Shown here piece by piece: positions 8,481-17,029 of a DNA stretch of 64,000 nt. How positions within the stretch are numbered: the first letter of the stretch is position 1; every line of letters begins with the position of its first letter. The stretch covers positions 868,001 to 932,000 of the forward strand of contig CAXXDX010000007.1 in NCBI GenBank assembly GCA_963677605.2. The letters run 5' to 3'. The notes beneath the pieces were generated by a model. It ran no database searches and was not told where the DNA came from. It saw only the letters and a list, made by a program, of their open reading frames with translations. Source of the stretch: JAGLOK01 sp963677605. GTDB taxonomy: Bacteria; Bacillota; Clostridia; Christensenellales; UMGS416. The position numbers were made by a program, and so were the translations under genes.

Positions 8481-8750
8481 ATGTTGTTTGTAATTACTAG
8501 CAAAGATATTGGAGTATTTAGTTTAATATTATCTGTTTTATTAGCTTTATTATTATTATTTATTTATAATAAAATAGTAGTTTATATAGTTACTAGAAAA
8601 ATTTCTGTAGCTTTAAAAAATGACAATAAAGAGCAAGTGTCAAGATTACTAAACATAGCAAAAAAGAAGAGTTATAGTAATCAAATATATAAAAATACCA
8701 AAAAGAAAGTTTTGCACAAACTTAATGAATATAATACAAATGATTCTTAA
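8481..8750 (+). CDS. small hypothetical membrane protein
   Basis: 89 aa from ATG 8481 (GAGG at 8472-8475; the GTG two codons earlier overlaps that site). One strongly hydrophobic helix (VFSLILSVLLALLLLFIY) is followed by a Lys/Asn-rich cytoplasmic tail. It is the second gene of a pair with 7886-8473. The function is unknown. Confidence 0.5.
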   Translation: MLFVITSKDIGVFSLILSVLLALLLLFIYNKIVVYIVTRKISVALKNDNKEQVSRLLNIAKKKSYSNQIYKNTKKKVLHKLNEYNTNDS

Positions 8751-9281
8751 AGAAAGTTTTATATCATAAATTAACATAGGTAATATTTTAGTAATGGGAA
8801 TTTAGAAGTTCCATATATTAATGAAGTAAAAATATGAGATATATACGAGAAAATATAATAAACGGAGTTATCCGAGTTGAAAGTGAATAATCCTCTACAA
8901 GTAGTTATATTATTGTGTAGGAGCAGACAATATCGACAAAGAGAAAACTGAGATTGGTTGAAAAAAATTTATCACTGTATTCAAATTAAATAGTATTACA
9001 TGGGATTGTTTCTTTTTATAAGTATTAAGAATGAACAGGATTGATAAAACACAAATAATTGATAGATTTATTATAATATATTTCTTCTTCATTTAATTTT
9101 CCAAGCCAAAAATACAAAGCGATTTAACAACATTGCCCCTATAAACACCTGTAATCTCAGTCGATTTCAGCTCTTTTTCGGCGACGTATGTATACAAAAA
9201 CGGCATACATTTACCATATAATACCATTGGGGCGGAGGGATTACAAGCAAAGCAATAAATCCGAAAACTGATGGACAAAAG
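8751..9281. other. 531-nt stretch with only gene fragments
   Basis: No complete gene is seen. On the minus strand a 60-codon frame (9092-8910) starts like a signal peptide (KKKYIIINLSIICVLSILF). A second frame (9278-9093) has no ATG but reads like the tail of a real protein (LYTYVAEKELKSTEITGVYR) in core-like base composition. They are probably debris between the AT-rich islet and the regulator gene. Confidence 0.35.
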
Positions 9282-9971
9282 TTAAAAAACCAGTTCACTC
9301 ACCGCGGCATAATCCAAAATGGAAAAGGTGTCTTTCTTAAAAGAAATAAGCCCGTCACTGCGCATCAGGGAAAGCTCGCGGGAAAGGGCGGAACGGTTAA
9401 CACCCAGATAGTCGGCAAGCTCTTCGCGGTTAAGGGGAATGACGGACAAAAGCCTGTCGGCATCGGTAATGTGATTTAGAAGATAAGCGCTTACTTTCTG
9501 GCGGGTTGTCGTTCGGGAAAGATAGTCGATTTTCTCGTTGAGATAAATGTTCTTTCCCGCAAGTATTTTCATCATATTCTGAATCAAACGTGTGTGATAG
9601 GTGCATGCAGAGCCGCAGCTTTTAACAAGACGGATAAAGTCAAACAGCAGTATTTTCGAGTCCACGGCAGCCTGAACGGACACGGGGCTTTCCGGAGCTT
9701 CCGAGCTTACAAGAGATTCGCCGAATATGTGGGGCGCGGAGATGGAGGCTATTAGGCTGCGATTTCCCATAAGGTCCTCTTTTATTATGTTCACCTTGCC
9801 TTCGGTCACAATGCCCACTTTATAATCGCTGTCTCCCTGCATCCATACGAAACTGCCGCGACTGAAATTGTATTCTCTTGCGTCAAGGCACGTTAAAAGA
9901 TGGGTAAGTTCCTCGCCCTCTATCCCTTGAAAAAGCCTGCAGTTTTCCAGTAATTTAGCGATATTTTTCAT
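9282..9971 (-). CDS. Crp/Fnr-family transcriptional regulator
   Basis: 229 aa; GAGGTG precedes the ATG. An N-terminal cyclic-nucleotide-binding-like beta roll (about 10-115, including GIVTEGKVNI and HIFGESLV) is followed by a long dimer helix. A C-terminal HTH_CRP domain (about 150-215) shows LNREELADYLGVNRSALSRE. The RxxxxA signature for cAMP is not evident, and there is no N-terminal FNR-type cysteine cluster, so the ligand is unknown. Divergence from an iron-sulfur protein gene with a shared palindrome suggests redox, nitrosative or related stress control. It is probably autoregulated. Confidence 0.85.
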   Translation of the reverse strand: MKNIAKLLENCRLFQGIEGEELTHLLTCLDAREYNFSRGSFVWMQGDSDYKVGIVTEGKVNIIKEDLMGNRSLIASISAPHIFGESLVSSEAPESPVSVQAAVDSKILLFDFIRLVKSCGSACTYHTRLIQNMMKILAGKNIYLNEKIDYLSRTTTRQKVSAYLLNHITDADRLLSVIPLNREELADYLGVNRSALSRELSLMRSDGLISFKKDTFSILDYAAVSELVF

Positions 9972-9986
9972 AAAAACACCTCGATG

Positions 9987-10036
9987 CGTTGCAAATGCAA
10001 CGGAATTAACACTTATAGCGTATTACAATGTATACA
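9987..10036 (+). promoter_or_regulatory. Crp/Fnr operator with a class II-type promoter
   Basis: A 16-nt perfect palindrome, CGTTGCA-AA-TGCAACG by arms, occupies 9987-10002. A -10 box TACAAT lies at 10024-10029. If transcription starts at the A at 10036, the operator centre is at -41.5, the classic class II activator position. On the other strand the same site lies just upstream of the regulator's ribosome site, so it could repress its own gene. Confidence 0.65.
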
Positions 10037-10058
10037 TAAAGTCAAGGAAGGTATCAAA

Positions 10059-10790
10059 ATGAAACGAAACATAATCAGTATAGATGAAGATAAATGCAAC
10101 GGCTGCGGCATCTGCGTCACGGCATGTCACGAAGGAGCAATACAGATGGTGGACGGCAAAGCCAAGCTTGTAACTGAGTCCTATTGCGACGGCCTGGGCG
10201 ACTGCCTGCCTGAGTGCCCGACAGGTGCAATCACAATGGAAAATCGAGAGGCTCCTGAATATGACGAAGCTGCGGTTAAAGCTAATATGGCAAAAAAGGA
10301 AGAGGAAAAAGCAAAAGACTGCTCTGATGATTTGCCTTGCGGATGCCCCGGTTCCCATTCGCGCTCGCTTCACCCAAAAGCACACACTAAGACTGTAACT
10401 GCTCCCGTACAAACAGCAGCTGCATCGGAGCTTACGCAGTGGCCGGTACAGATAAAACTTGCTCCAGTCAACGCACCTTATTTCAATGGAGCAAAGCTTC
10501 TTATTGCAGCTGACTGTACAGCATTTGCTTATGGCAACATCCATCAGGATTTTATCAAAGGACGCGTAACGCTCATCGGCTGTCCGAAGCTTGATATGAT
10601 TGATTATGCAAACAAGCTGACCGAGATAATTAAGCTTAATGATATAAAGAGCATTTCGATTTTACGCATGAGTGTGCCTTGTTGCGGAGGGCTGGTCCAG
10701 ATGGTGAGACAAGCTATAATGAACAGCGGCAAAATGCTTCCGTGGAGTGTGACGATTGTGACTCCTGACGGCGAACTCATTGAGCAGTAG
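10059..10790 (+). CDS. 4Fe-4S dicluster ferredoxin-like protein
   Basis: 243 aa from ATG 10059 (AAGGAAGG upstream; the longer frame from 9984 would run through the operator). Residues 1-65 hold two clusters: CNGCGICVTACHEGAI (C-x2-C-x2-C-x3-C), then a variant CDGLGDCLPECPTGAI (C-x5-C-x3-CP). A linker with a CGCPGS motif leads to a C-terminal domain of about 110 residues with cysteines at IGCPKLD and VPCCGG. Such proteins are electron carriers in anaerobes and are often next to Crp/Fnr regulators. The partner enzyme is not in this window. The cupin gene follows after 9 nt. Confidence 0.85.
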   Translation: MKRNIISIDEDKCNGCGICVTACHEGAIQMVDGKAKLVTESYCDGLGDCLPECPTGAITMENREAPEYDEAAVKANMAKKEEEKAKDCSDDLPCGCPGSHSRSLHPKAHTKTVTAPVQTAAASELTQWPVQIKLAPVNAPYFNGAKLLIAADCTAFAYGNIHQDFIKGRVTLIGCPKLDMIDYANKLTEIIKLNDIKSISILRMSVPCCGGLVQMVRQAIMNSGKMLPWSVTIVTPDGELIEQ

Positions 10791-10799
10791 GAGAATGAA

Positions 10800-11117
10800 A
10801 TGATTGAAACAATCCATGAATACTCAGTGGGAGATGTTGCTGTAATTGAAAAGCTTGTGGACACAAAGGATGTATCAATTGCTCATGCGATAATTGAGCC
10901 CGGAAGCAGTTTTCCGAAGCATACTGCAAATGCTGATGTGAAGATCATATTGGTCAGGGGGACACTGTCGGTAATATTTAACAAACAGGAAAAGCATGTT
11001 TATGTACACAGCATTCTGGAGGTGCCTAAAGGAACTGAGATGGAGCTTTTAAATGAAGGTAGTGATGCAGTGGAATTTTTTGCAGTTAAAGCTCCTTCTC
11101 CGACATATAGAAAATAA
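10800..11117 (+). CDS. small cupin-domain protein
   Basis: 105 aa; GTAGGAGA precedes the ATG. It is a single cupin barrel: IEPGSSFPKHTANADVKIIL is a degenerate first motif with one clear histidine, then LEVPKGTEMELLNEG. The usual two-histidine-plus-glutamate metal set is incomplete, so metal binding is uncertain. It is cotranscribed with the ferredoxin-like gene under the Crp/Fnr-type operator, and a terminator follows. Confidence 0.8.
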   Translation: MIETIHEYSVGDVAVIEKLVDTKDVSIAHAIIEPGSSFPKHTANADVKIILVRGTLSVIFNKQEKHVYVHSILEVPKGTEMELLNEGSDAVEFFAVKAPSPTYRK

Positions 11118-11130
11118 TTTAATAAGGTTT

Positions 11131-11155
11131 AAGACTCGGCTTAGCCGGGTCTTTT
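11131..11155 (+). terminator. Rho-independent terminator after the cupin gene
   Basis: Stem AGACTCGGC-TTA-GCCGGGTCT followed by TTTTATTGTTT. Confidence 0.85.
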
Positions 11156-11211
11156 ATTGTTTACGCAGTTTATAAATGATATAATAATCTTCATATAAAT
11201 AAGATTATTTT

Positions 11212-12486
11212 ATGGGGAATGATTTGAAAGAAACACTGAGTGAAATAAAAAAAGACAGACAGATAATAAAGTTTTGCTTTTACGGCTTTTTAAAGAATTT
11301 GCGTTTTTTTGAGCCGTTTTTAGTTATCTACCTGTTAAGCATGGACTTATCTCTTTTTAAAATTGGATTACTATATTCGATAAGGGAAATCACAAATTAT
11401 ATATTTGAAGTTCCGTCAGGCATGTTTGCCGACAATTATGGAAAAAGAACGGAGCTTTCCCTATGCTTTATTATATATATAATATCTTTTGTTTTCTTTT
11501 TTATCGGCGGAGAGTTCTGGGTTTTTGTCATTGCAATGTTCTTTTTCGGACTTGGCGAAGCATTCAGGTCGGGTACTCATAAAGCAATGATATTATCATA
11601 TCTTGAAGAGAAAGGCTGGTTTTCGTTCAAAGGTCTTGTATACGGAAGAACGAGGTCATATTCTCTTATAGGCTCTTCTTTGTCGGCATTTTTGTCCATT
11701 GTATTTGTTTTGGGATTTAAAAAACCTGAGAGTTCTTTTTCTTATTGTTATAGTTCCTTATATAATTAACTTTATTTTGATATCATCATATCCTAAAAGC
11801 CTAAACGAGCGGCACGCCACAGATTTAAGTTTTAAAGCTTTTTTGATTAATTCGATTCATCACCTTAAAATGATATTTAAAGATATTCCGCGTACTTAAG
11901 ACTATATCTTCATCATCTGTTTTTGATGCTATATTTAAATCAATCAAAGATTACATACAACCGATACTGCAAACAGTGATACTGGCATCTTCGCTGACAT
12001 TGGTTAAAAATATGAGCTCTGAGGATACATTGAGCATTTATCTTGCTGTAGTTCTTATGGCTTGCTTTATATATTCAGCGCCATAGCGTCAAGAAACGTG
12101 CACAAGCTTAATAAGTTTAAATCATCTAGGGTTCTTATGAATTTTTCATTTGACTTAATGGGTGCAGCATTTATTTTGTTGGCATTGCTTTTTGAAACTT
12201 AATGCTGTTTACATCATTGTTTTTTATCTACTTTATATTCTATATAGTAAAAGACGCAAGAAGACCATTATTTTTTGATGTTATTGGCGACCATTTGGAA
12301 AACAGAAACAGAGTTACTGTGCTTTCTATAGAAAGCCAGTTCAAAGCTCTTTTTATGGTTGTGTTCGCACCGCTTTTCGGACTGATAGCTGACAATCTTT
12401 CGATATCCGTTTTGTTTTTAATCATTGGTGTGTTTTCAATTATAGTAAATAGATTTGTAAAAATTAAGGATGATAAAAACATATAA
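11212..12486 (+). pseudogene. MFS transporter broken by several frameshifts
   Basis: The start at 11212 gives a good MFS N-terminus: helix-rich, with YIFEVPSGMFADNYGKRTEL, which matches the family loop between helices 2 and 3. The reading frame changes inside the A6 run near 11717-11722, continues to a stop at 11897-11899, resumes in another frame from about 11901 (ISSSSVFDAIFKSIKDY), shifts again near 12085, and once more near 12200 before the last piece (12202-12486, VKDARRPLFFDVIGDHLENR). Joined together the pieces give one protein of about 420 aa. At least four disruptions make it nonfunctional unless the assembly is faulty here. Confidence 0.8.
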
Positions 12487-12487
12487 T

Positions 12488-13052
12488 ATGAATAAAAGTG
12501 TAATAAAAAGATGCAGATGGATTGAAAACTCAAAAGACGAAACGTATATAAAATATCATGATGAACAATGGGGCGTACCTTGTCATGATGAATATACACT
12601 TATTGAGATGCTTATTCTTGAGTCGTTTCATGCTGGGCTTTCGTGGCTTATAATTCTTAAAAAGAGAGAGAATTTCAAGCGTGCTTTTGATGACTATGAT
12701 TTGGAGAAAATCGCAGATTATAGTGAAGATAAAACAGCACAACTTTTAAAACGACAAGTCGATAGTCCGCAACAGGCTGAAGATTGCGGCTACTATAAAT
12801 AATGCTAAAAAGATATTGGAGATAAAAGAAGAATTCGGTTCATTCGAAAAATATATATGGTCTTTTACCGACAATAAAATAGTGTATAATGAGGATGATA
12901 AGTTCCGGGACAGAACGGAGCTTTCAGACAGAATATCCAAAGACATGAAAAAGCGCGGAATGAAGTTTTTGGGAACGGTTACTGTATATTCCTACCTTCA
13001 GGCTGTGGGGATTGTAAACGACCATGATCTAGACTGTTTCTTTCGCAAATAG
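12488..13052 (+). pseudogene. tag: 3-methyladenine DNA glycosylase I with one frameshift
   Basis: The N-terminal piece from ATG 12488 shows CRWIENSKDETYIKYHDEQWG, then LIEMLILESFHAGLSW, both typical of Tag. The frame shifts in the AAAA run near 12749-12752. Removing one A restores NDKSIVRNRLKIAATINNAK, followed by the frame to 13052, which contains EEFGSFEKYIWSF. Family members remove 3-methyladenine from DNA. A single homopolymer change next to another broken gene could be real decay or a sequencing error. Confidence 0.85.
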
Positions 13053-13066
13053 CAAACGGAGGGAAA

Positions 13067-13444
13067 ATGAAAAAGAGTATTTCAACTGAAAAAGCACCTG
13101 CAGCAATAGGCCCATACTCACAGGGAGTTCGGACAAACGGATTGATTTTTGTTTCGGGACAGCTTCCTATTGATCCTGAAACAGGAGAATTTGCAGGCAG
13201 CGATATCATTTCGCAGACAGAACAGAGCTTGAAGAATGTTATGGCAGTGCTGGATGCTGAGGGAGCAACGCTGGGCGATGTTGTAAAGGTTACTGTTTTT
13301 CTTAAAGACATGAATGACTTTGGCGGCATGAATGAAGTATATGGCAATTTTTTCAGTGCTCCTTATCCGGCGAGAGCAGCTGTCGAAGTGGCAAGGCTTC
13401 CAAAGGATGCGCTTGTTGAAATTGAGGCTATAGCGAGCGTATAA
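13067..13444 (+). CDS. ridA: RidA-family enamine/imine deaminase
   Basis: 125 aa; GGAGGG precedes the ATG. It has full family length and motifs: EKAPAAIGPYSQGVRTNGLIFVS is interrupted only by normal variation, ARAAVEVARLPKDALVEIEA contains the substrate-binding arginine, and the C-terminal IEAIA is present. RidA hydrolyses reactive 2-aminoacrylate and related enamines from PLP enzymes, protecting IlvE and other targets. Its place just before the branched-chain amino-acid operon fits, although it lies upstream of that operon's own promoter. Confidence 0.93.
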   Translation: MKKSISTEKAPAAIGPYSQGVRTNGLIFVSGQLPIDPETGEFAGSDIISQTEQSLKNVMAVLDAEGATLGDVVKVTVFLKDMNDFGGMNEVYGNFFSAPYPARAAVEVARLPKDALVEIEAIASV

Positions 13445-13498
13445 GTTTTCGGTTTTATCATAGGTTTGTAAAAATCCTTTGAGTGTCAAAATATATGC

Positions 13499-13527
13499 TT
13501 GACTATTATATATGCTTATGATATGAT
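13499..13527 (+). promoter_or_regulatory. promoter of the ilv-leu operon
   Basis: TTGACT (13499-13504) and TATGAT (13522-13527) with exactly 17 nt between, about 15 nt upstream of the T-box leader. Confidence 0.8.
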
Positions 13528-13540
13528 ATGCGAAATCAAT

Positions 13541-13808
13541 AAGAAAGCGATGATGGAGAAAAGTCCTGTAGTCAGTGTTCTAAGAGAGCCGATGGCAGGT
13601 GAAAATCGGTAATACGGTATAGGATAAGTCACTCCGGAGCAGTTGCTTTGAACTTAAGTAGAGGCAACCGGTAAACCCCGTTATAGGTTTAGGGCTTTAA
13701 GAGAGTCTGAAGCGGCTTTGCGCTGGCGCAGAGCAAGATAAGTGGTACCGCGAGGTTACAGATAACCGCGTCTTTTCATCAAAGGGTGAAAAGTGCGCGT
13801 TTTTTTTA
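13541..13808 (+). promoter_or_regulatory. T-box riboswitch, probable valine specifier (GUC)
   Basis: The T-box sequence AGTGGTACCGCG is at 13741-13752. In Stem I, GGAG near 13555 pairs with CTCC near 13632, and CCTGTA with TATAGG, leaving a specifier loop ATAAGTCA. The codon before the conserved purine is GTC at 13628-13630, valine. The terminator stem CGCG-t-CTTTTCA/TGAAAAG-tg-CGCG (13767-13800) ends in a T tract at 13800-13807. Uncharged tRNA would stabilise the antiterminator and switch on ilvN to ilvB. The specifier reading is an inference from alignment of the loop, supported by the same geometry in the glyS T-box. Confidence 0.88.
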
Positions 13809-13843
13809 TACTTTAAAACTTAAAAAAGGAAAGGGGACAGACA

Positions 13844-14332
13844 ATGCAGCTTAGAGTAATATCATTGATTGTTTCAAACAAATCAGGAGTTTTGAACCGA
13901 ATTTCCGGGCTTATAGGGCGCCGCGGATATAATATTGAAAATATTACTGTCGGTGTCACAACCGACCCTGCCTTATCAAGAATGACCATTATGGTTAAAG
14001 CGGACGAAGACAGGCTTGAGCAGGTCATAAAACAGCTTGCAAAGCTTATCGATGTTAAAAAGATTGAATACATTCCGGAAGAAAGAGGAACGTTCAGGGA
14101 GCTTGCACTGGTCAAAGTCCATTCTAATAACGAAGACCGCATGCAGGTAATGAACGTGGTCAACAATTTTAACGGAACAATACTCGACATGGGAAGCGAA
14201 AGCGCGACAGTACAGCTTACAGGTACTGCCGAAATGATTGACAGCGCAGTTTCAGAGCTTAAAAAATATGGCGTATTTGAAATTGCAAGAACAGGACTCA
14301 CCGCTTTAGAGCGCGGCGATAAAATTTTATAA
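13844..14332 (+). CDS. ilvN: acetolactate synthase small (regulatory) subunit
   Basis: 162 aa; AAAGGGGAC precedes the ATG. An N-terminal ACT domain (VSNKSGVLNRISGLIGRRGY, then ITVGVTTDPALSRMTIMV) is followed by the C-terminal domain of IlvH/IlvN proteins. It activates the catalytic subunit and confers valine feedback inhibition. The partner ilvB is the last gene of the same operon, about 7.5 kb away, an unusual separation because the two are normally adjacent. Confidence 0.95.
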   Translation: MQLRVISLIVSNKSGVLNRISGLIGRRGYNIENITVGVTTDPALSRMTIMVKADEDRLEQVIKQLAKLIDVKKIEYIPEERGTFRELALVKVHSNNEDRMQVMNVVNNFNGTILDMGSESATVQLTGTAEMIDSAVSELKKYGVFEIARTGLTALERGDKIL

Positions 14333-14356
14333 TATTTAAATACTTCGGAGGAAATT

Positions 14357-15364
14357 ATGGCAAAGTTATTTTATCAGGAAGATTGTAAAAAAGAGAACTT
14401 ATTAGGAAAAACAGTTGCAGTTATCGGTTACGGCTCACAGGGACATGCACACGCAAACAACCTGCACGATTCAGGACATGATGTTATCGTTGGTCTTTAT
14501 GAAGGATCTGCATCATGGGCAAAAGCGGAAGCTAAAGGCCTCAAAGTTGCAACGGCTGCTGATGCTACAAAACAGGCTGATGTAATCATAATGCTTGTAA
14601 ATGATGAAAAGATGTCTTCAATTTATGAGACTTCAGTGAAACCAAATCTCAGAGCAGGTCAGTATCTTGGATTCGCTCATGGATTTAACATTCATTTCGG
14701 ACAGATCGTACCTCCGGCAGATGTCAACATTTTCATGGTTGCACCTAAAGGCCCGGGCCACACAGTGCGCGCACAGTACACACAGGGACGCGGAGTTCCT
14801 TGCCTTGTGGCAGTTCAGCAGGATCCGTCGGGCGACACTCTTGACGTTGGTCTTGCATATGCAGAAGGCATCGGCGGAGCACGCGCAGGCATCCTGCAGA
14901 CTACATTCAGAGAAGAAACAGAAACAGATCTGTTCGGCGAACAGGCAGTTTTGTGCGGCGGTGTAACTGAGCTTATGAAAGCCGGTTTTGACACATTGGT
15001 TGAAGCAGGCTATGAGCCTGAGAGTGCATATTTTGAATGTCTTCACGAGATGAAGCTTATCATTGATATGGTTAACGAAGGCGGCCTTTCTCTTATGCGT
15101 TATTCAATCAGCGACACTGCTGAATATGGTGATTATCAGATCGGCAGACGTATTATCACAGATGAAACACGCAAAGAAATGAAAAAAGTTCTTCAGGAGA
15201 TTCAGGAAGGCGACTTCGCCCGCAACTGGATTCTTGAAAACAAAGCAGGAAGACCCGGATTTAACGCAAGGCGCAGAATCGAAGCAGAGCATCCGATTGA
15301 AAAAGTCGGCGCAGAGCTTCGCAAGATGATGCCTTGGCAGAGCGATTCAAAAAGCCAAGAGTAG
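14357..15364 (+). CDS. ilvC: ketol-acid reductoisomerase
   Basis: 335 aa, class I length; CGGAGGAA precedes the ATG. The Rossmann motif VIGYGSQGHAHANNL (22-36) is followed by the cofactor loop VGLYEGSASW (45-54). The KARI knotted domain follows with Mg ligands in DLFGEQAVLCGG and ESAYFECLHEMKLI. It converts acetolactate or acetohydroxybutyrate to dihydroxy acids. The loop has Tyr48-Glu49 where many NADPH enzymes carry Arg and a phosphate-binding pattern, so NADH use is possible (inference). Confidence 0.96.
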   Translation: MAKLFYQEDCKKENLLGKTVAVIGYGSQGHAHANNLHDSGHDVIVGLYEGSASWAKAEAKGLKVATAADATKQADVIIMLVNDEKMSSIYETSVKPNLRAGQYLGFAHGFNIHFGQIVPPADVNIFMVAPKGPGHTVRAQYTQGRGVPCLVAVQQDPSGDTLDVGLAYAEGIGGARAGILQTTFREETETDLFGEQAVLCGGVTELMKAGFDTLVEAGYEPESAYFECLHEMKLIIDMVNEGGLSLMRYSISDTAEYGDYQIGRRIITDETRKEMKKVLQEIQEGDFARNWILENKAGRPGFNARRRIEAEHPIEKVGAELRKMMPWQSDSKSQE

Positions 15365-15446
15365 AAAAAAGCAGACTAACCTATTGACTATTTCAGGCAA
15401 AAGAACGGCTTGATTGTTAAGGTTACTTAAAAAGGAGGTTAGCCTT

Positions 15447-17018
15447 ATGCAAAAAGTATATATTTTCGATTCGGCATTAAGAGACGGAGCCCAGGCAAAA
15501 GGCATCTCCTATTCTCTTGAAGATAAGCTGCACATGCTAAAACTTTTGGATGAAGCAGGCGTGCATTATATCGAAGCTGGCAATCCAGCATCAAACCCGA
15601 AAGAGCGTGCGTTTTTTGACGAAGCTAAAAAGGTTACGCTTAAAAACGCTAAACTCACAGCTTTCGGAAGCACAAGGTACAAAGATACGGATGTGGAAAA
15701 AGACGCAGGAGTAAAGGCATTGCTTTCCGCCGATACTCCGTGCGTTGCTATTTTCGGCAAATCGTGGGACTTGCATGTGACTGATGTTTTGGGAACAACA
15801 CTAATTGAAAACCTCAATATGGTTCGCGAGACATTAAGATATTTTAAAGATAAGGGCAAAGAAGTTATCTTCGACGCTGAGCATTTCTTTGATGGATACA
15901 AAGCTAACGAAGAGTATGCGCTTGAAGTTTTAAAGGCAGCATGCGACGGCGGTGCCGACTGCGTTGTGCTATGCGACACAAATGGCGGAACCATGGTTCA
16001 TGAGGTGGAAGAAGCGGTAAAAACCGTTATGGAAACCGTTGACGTTATGGTTGGAATCCACTGTCACAACGACTCGGAGCTTGCAGTTGCAAACTCACTG
16101 GCAGCGGTCAGCCGCGGCGCGCGGCACGTACAGGGAACATTCCTGGGTTACGGAGAGCGCTGCGGAAATGCGAGGCTTACGTCCATTATCCCAAATCTTC
16201 AGCTTAAGATGGGTTATGATTGTGTCAGCCAAGAGCAAATGAAAAACCTCTTTGAAATGGCAAGGCAGGCGGCGGAAATATCCAACATGTCATTTGACGA
16301 GAAGCTTCCGTATGTGGGAGGCGACGCATTTGCGCACAAAGGCGGGATGCACATTGACGGACTTCGCAAAGCAGAAGGTTCGTTTGAGCACATTGATCCG
16401 ACTCTGGTTGGCAATGAGCGCGAGTTTTTGCTTTCAGAAGTTGCAGGCAAGAGCGCAATGGCTATAAAGCTTCGCGATCAGTTTCCTCAGGTTGCTGGAG
16501 ACAATGCTAAAGTGCGCGAGCTTATGACAAAAATCAAGGATATGGAAAACAAGGGTTATAGCTTTGAAGGAGCGGAAGGAAGCTTTGATTTATTCGTAAA
16601 AAAGGAGCTTAATCTTCATAATCCGACGTTTGATGTTTTGCACTACAGGATAAGCGATGAACCAAAGCTTGGAGACGCATTTAAGTCATGTGCGATAGTA
16701 AAGCTTAAAGTCAAAGGACGCGAAGTGATGACTGCGGCCGAAGGCAATGGTCCTGTCAATGCTTTGGATCTTGCGATTAAGAAAGCTTTGGCTGAAACAT
16801 TCCCGACTTTGGCGGATGTGACGCTTACCGACTATAAAGTTCGTGTATTGAACTCAAAAGCCGCGACAGCTGCGACGGTTCGCGTTATAATAGAGTCAAG
16901 CGACGGGGAAAACCATTGGACAACATTAGGCGTATCAAGCGACGTTATAGAAGCAAGCTTACTTGCTCTTATAGATTCTATTGACTATAAATTGCTTAAC
17001 ATAGATAAGGACAGATAA
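15447..17018 (+). CDS. cimA: citramalate synthase
   Basis: 523 aa from ATG 15447 with AAAGGAGG. The DRE-TIM barrel has DSALRDGAQAKGISYSLEDK, FGSTR, DAEHFFDGYK and the metal site GIHCHNDSELAVANS. A C-terminal LeuA-type allosteric domain follows (about 400-520). The DGAQA and AEHFFDG patterns are those of CimA (AksA/citramalate group) rather than LeuA. It condenses pyruvate with acetyl-CoA. LeuCD and LeuB in the same operon then make 2-oxobutyrate, giving isoleucine without threonine deaminase. No leuA lies in this operon. Confidence 0.9.
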   Translation: MQKVYIFDSALRDGAQAKGISYSLEDKLHMLKLLDEAGVHYIEAGNPASNPKERAFFDEAKKVTLKNAKLTAFGSTRYKDTDVEKDAGVKALLSADTPCVAIFGKSWDLHVTDVLGTTLIENLNMVRETLRYFKDKGKEVIFDAEHFFDGYKANEEYALEVLKAACDGGADCVVLCDTNGGTMVHEVEEAVKTVMETVDVMVGIHCHNDSELAVANSLAAVSRGARHVQGTFLGYGERCGNARLTSIIPNLQLKMGYDCVSQEQMKNLFEMARQAAEISNMSFDEKLPYVGGDAFAHKGGMHIDGLRKAEGSFEHIDPTLVGNEREFLLSEVAGKSAMAIKLRDQFPQVAGDNAKVRELMTKIKDMENKGYSFEGAEGSFDLFVKKELNLHNPTFDVLHYRISDEPKLGDAFKSCAIVKLKVKGREVMTAAEGNGPVNALDLAIKKALAETFPTLADVTLTDYKVRVLNSKAATAATVRVIIESSDGENHWTTLGVSSDVIEASLLALIDSIDYKLLNIDKDR

Positions 17019-17029
17019 GGAGTATTTAT

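Noticed and set aside
10023..10544. 173-codon frame antisense to the ferredoxin gene
   Set aside because: Shadow of a strongly supported gene; its Cys/Ser-rich text reflects the complementary codons.
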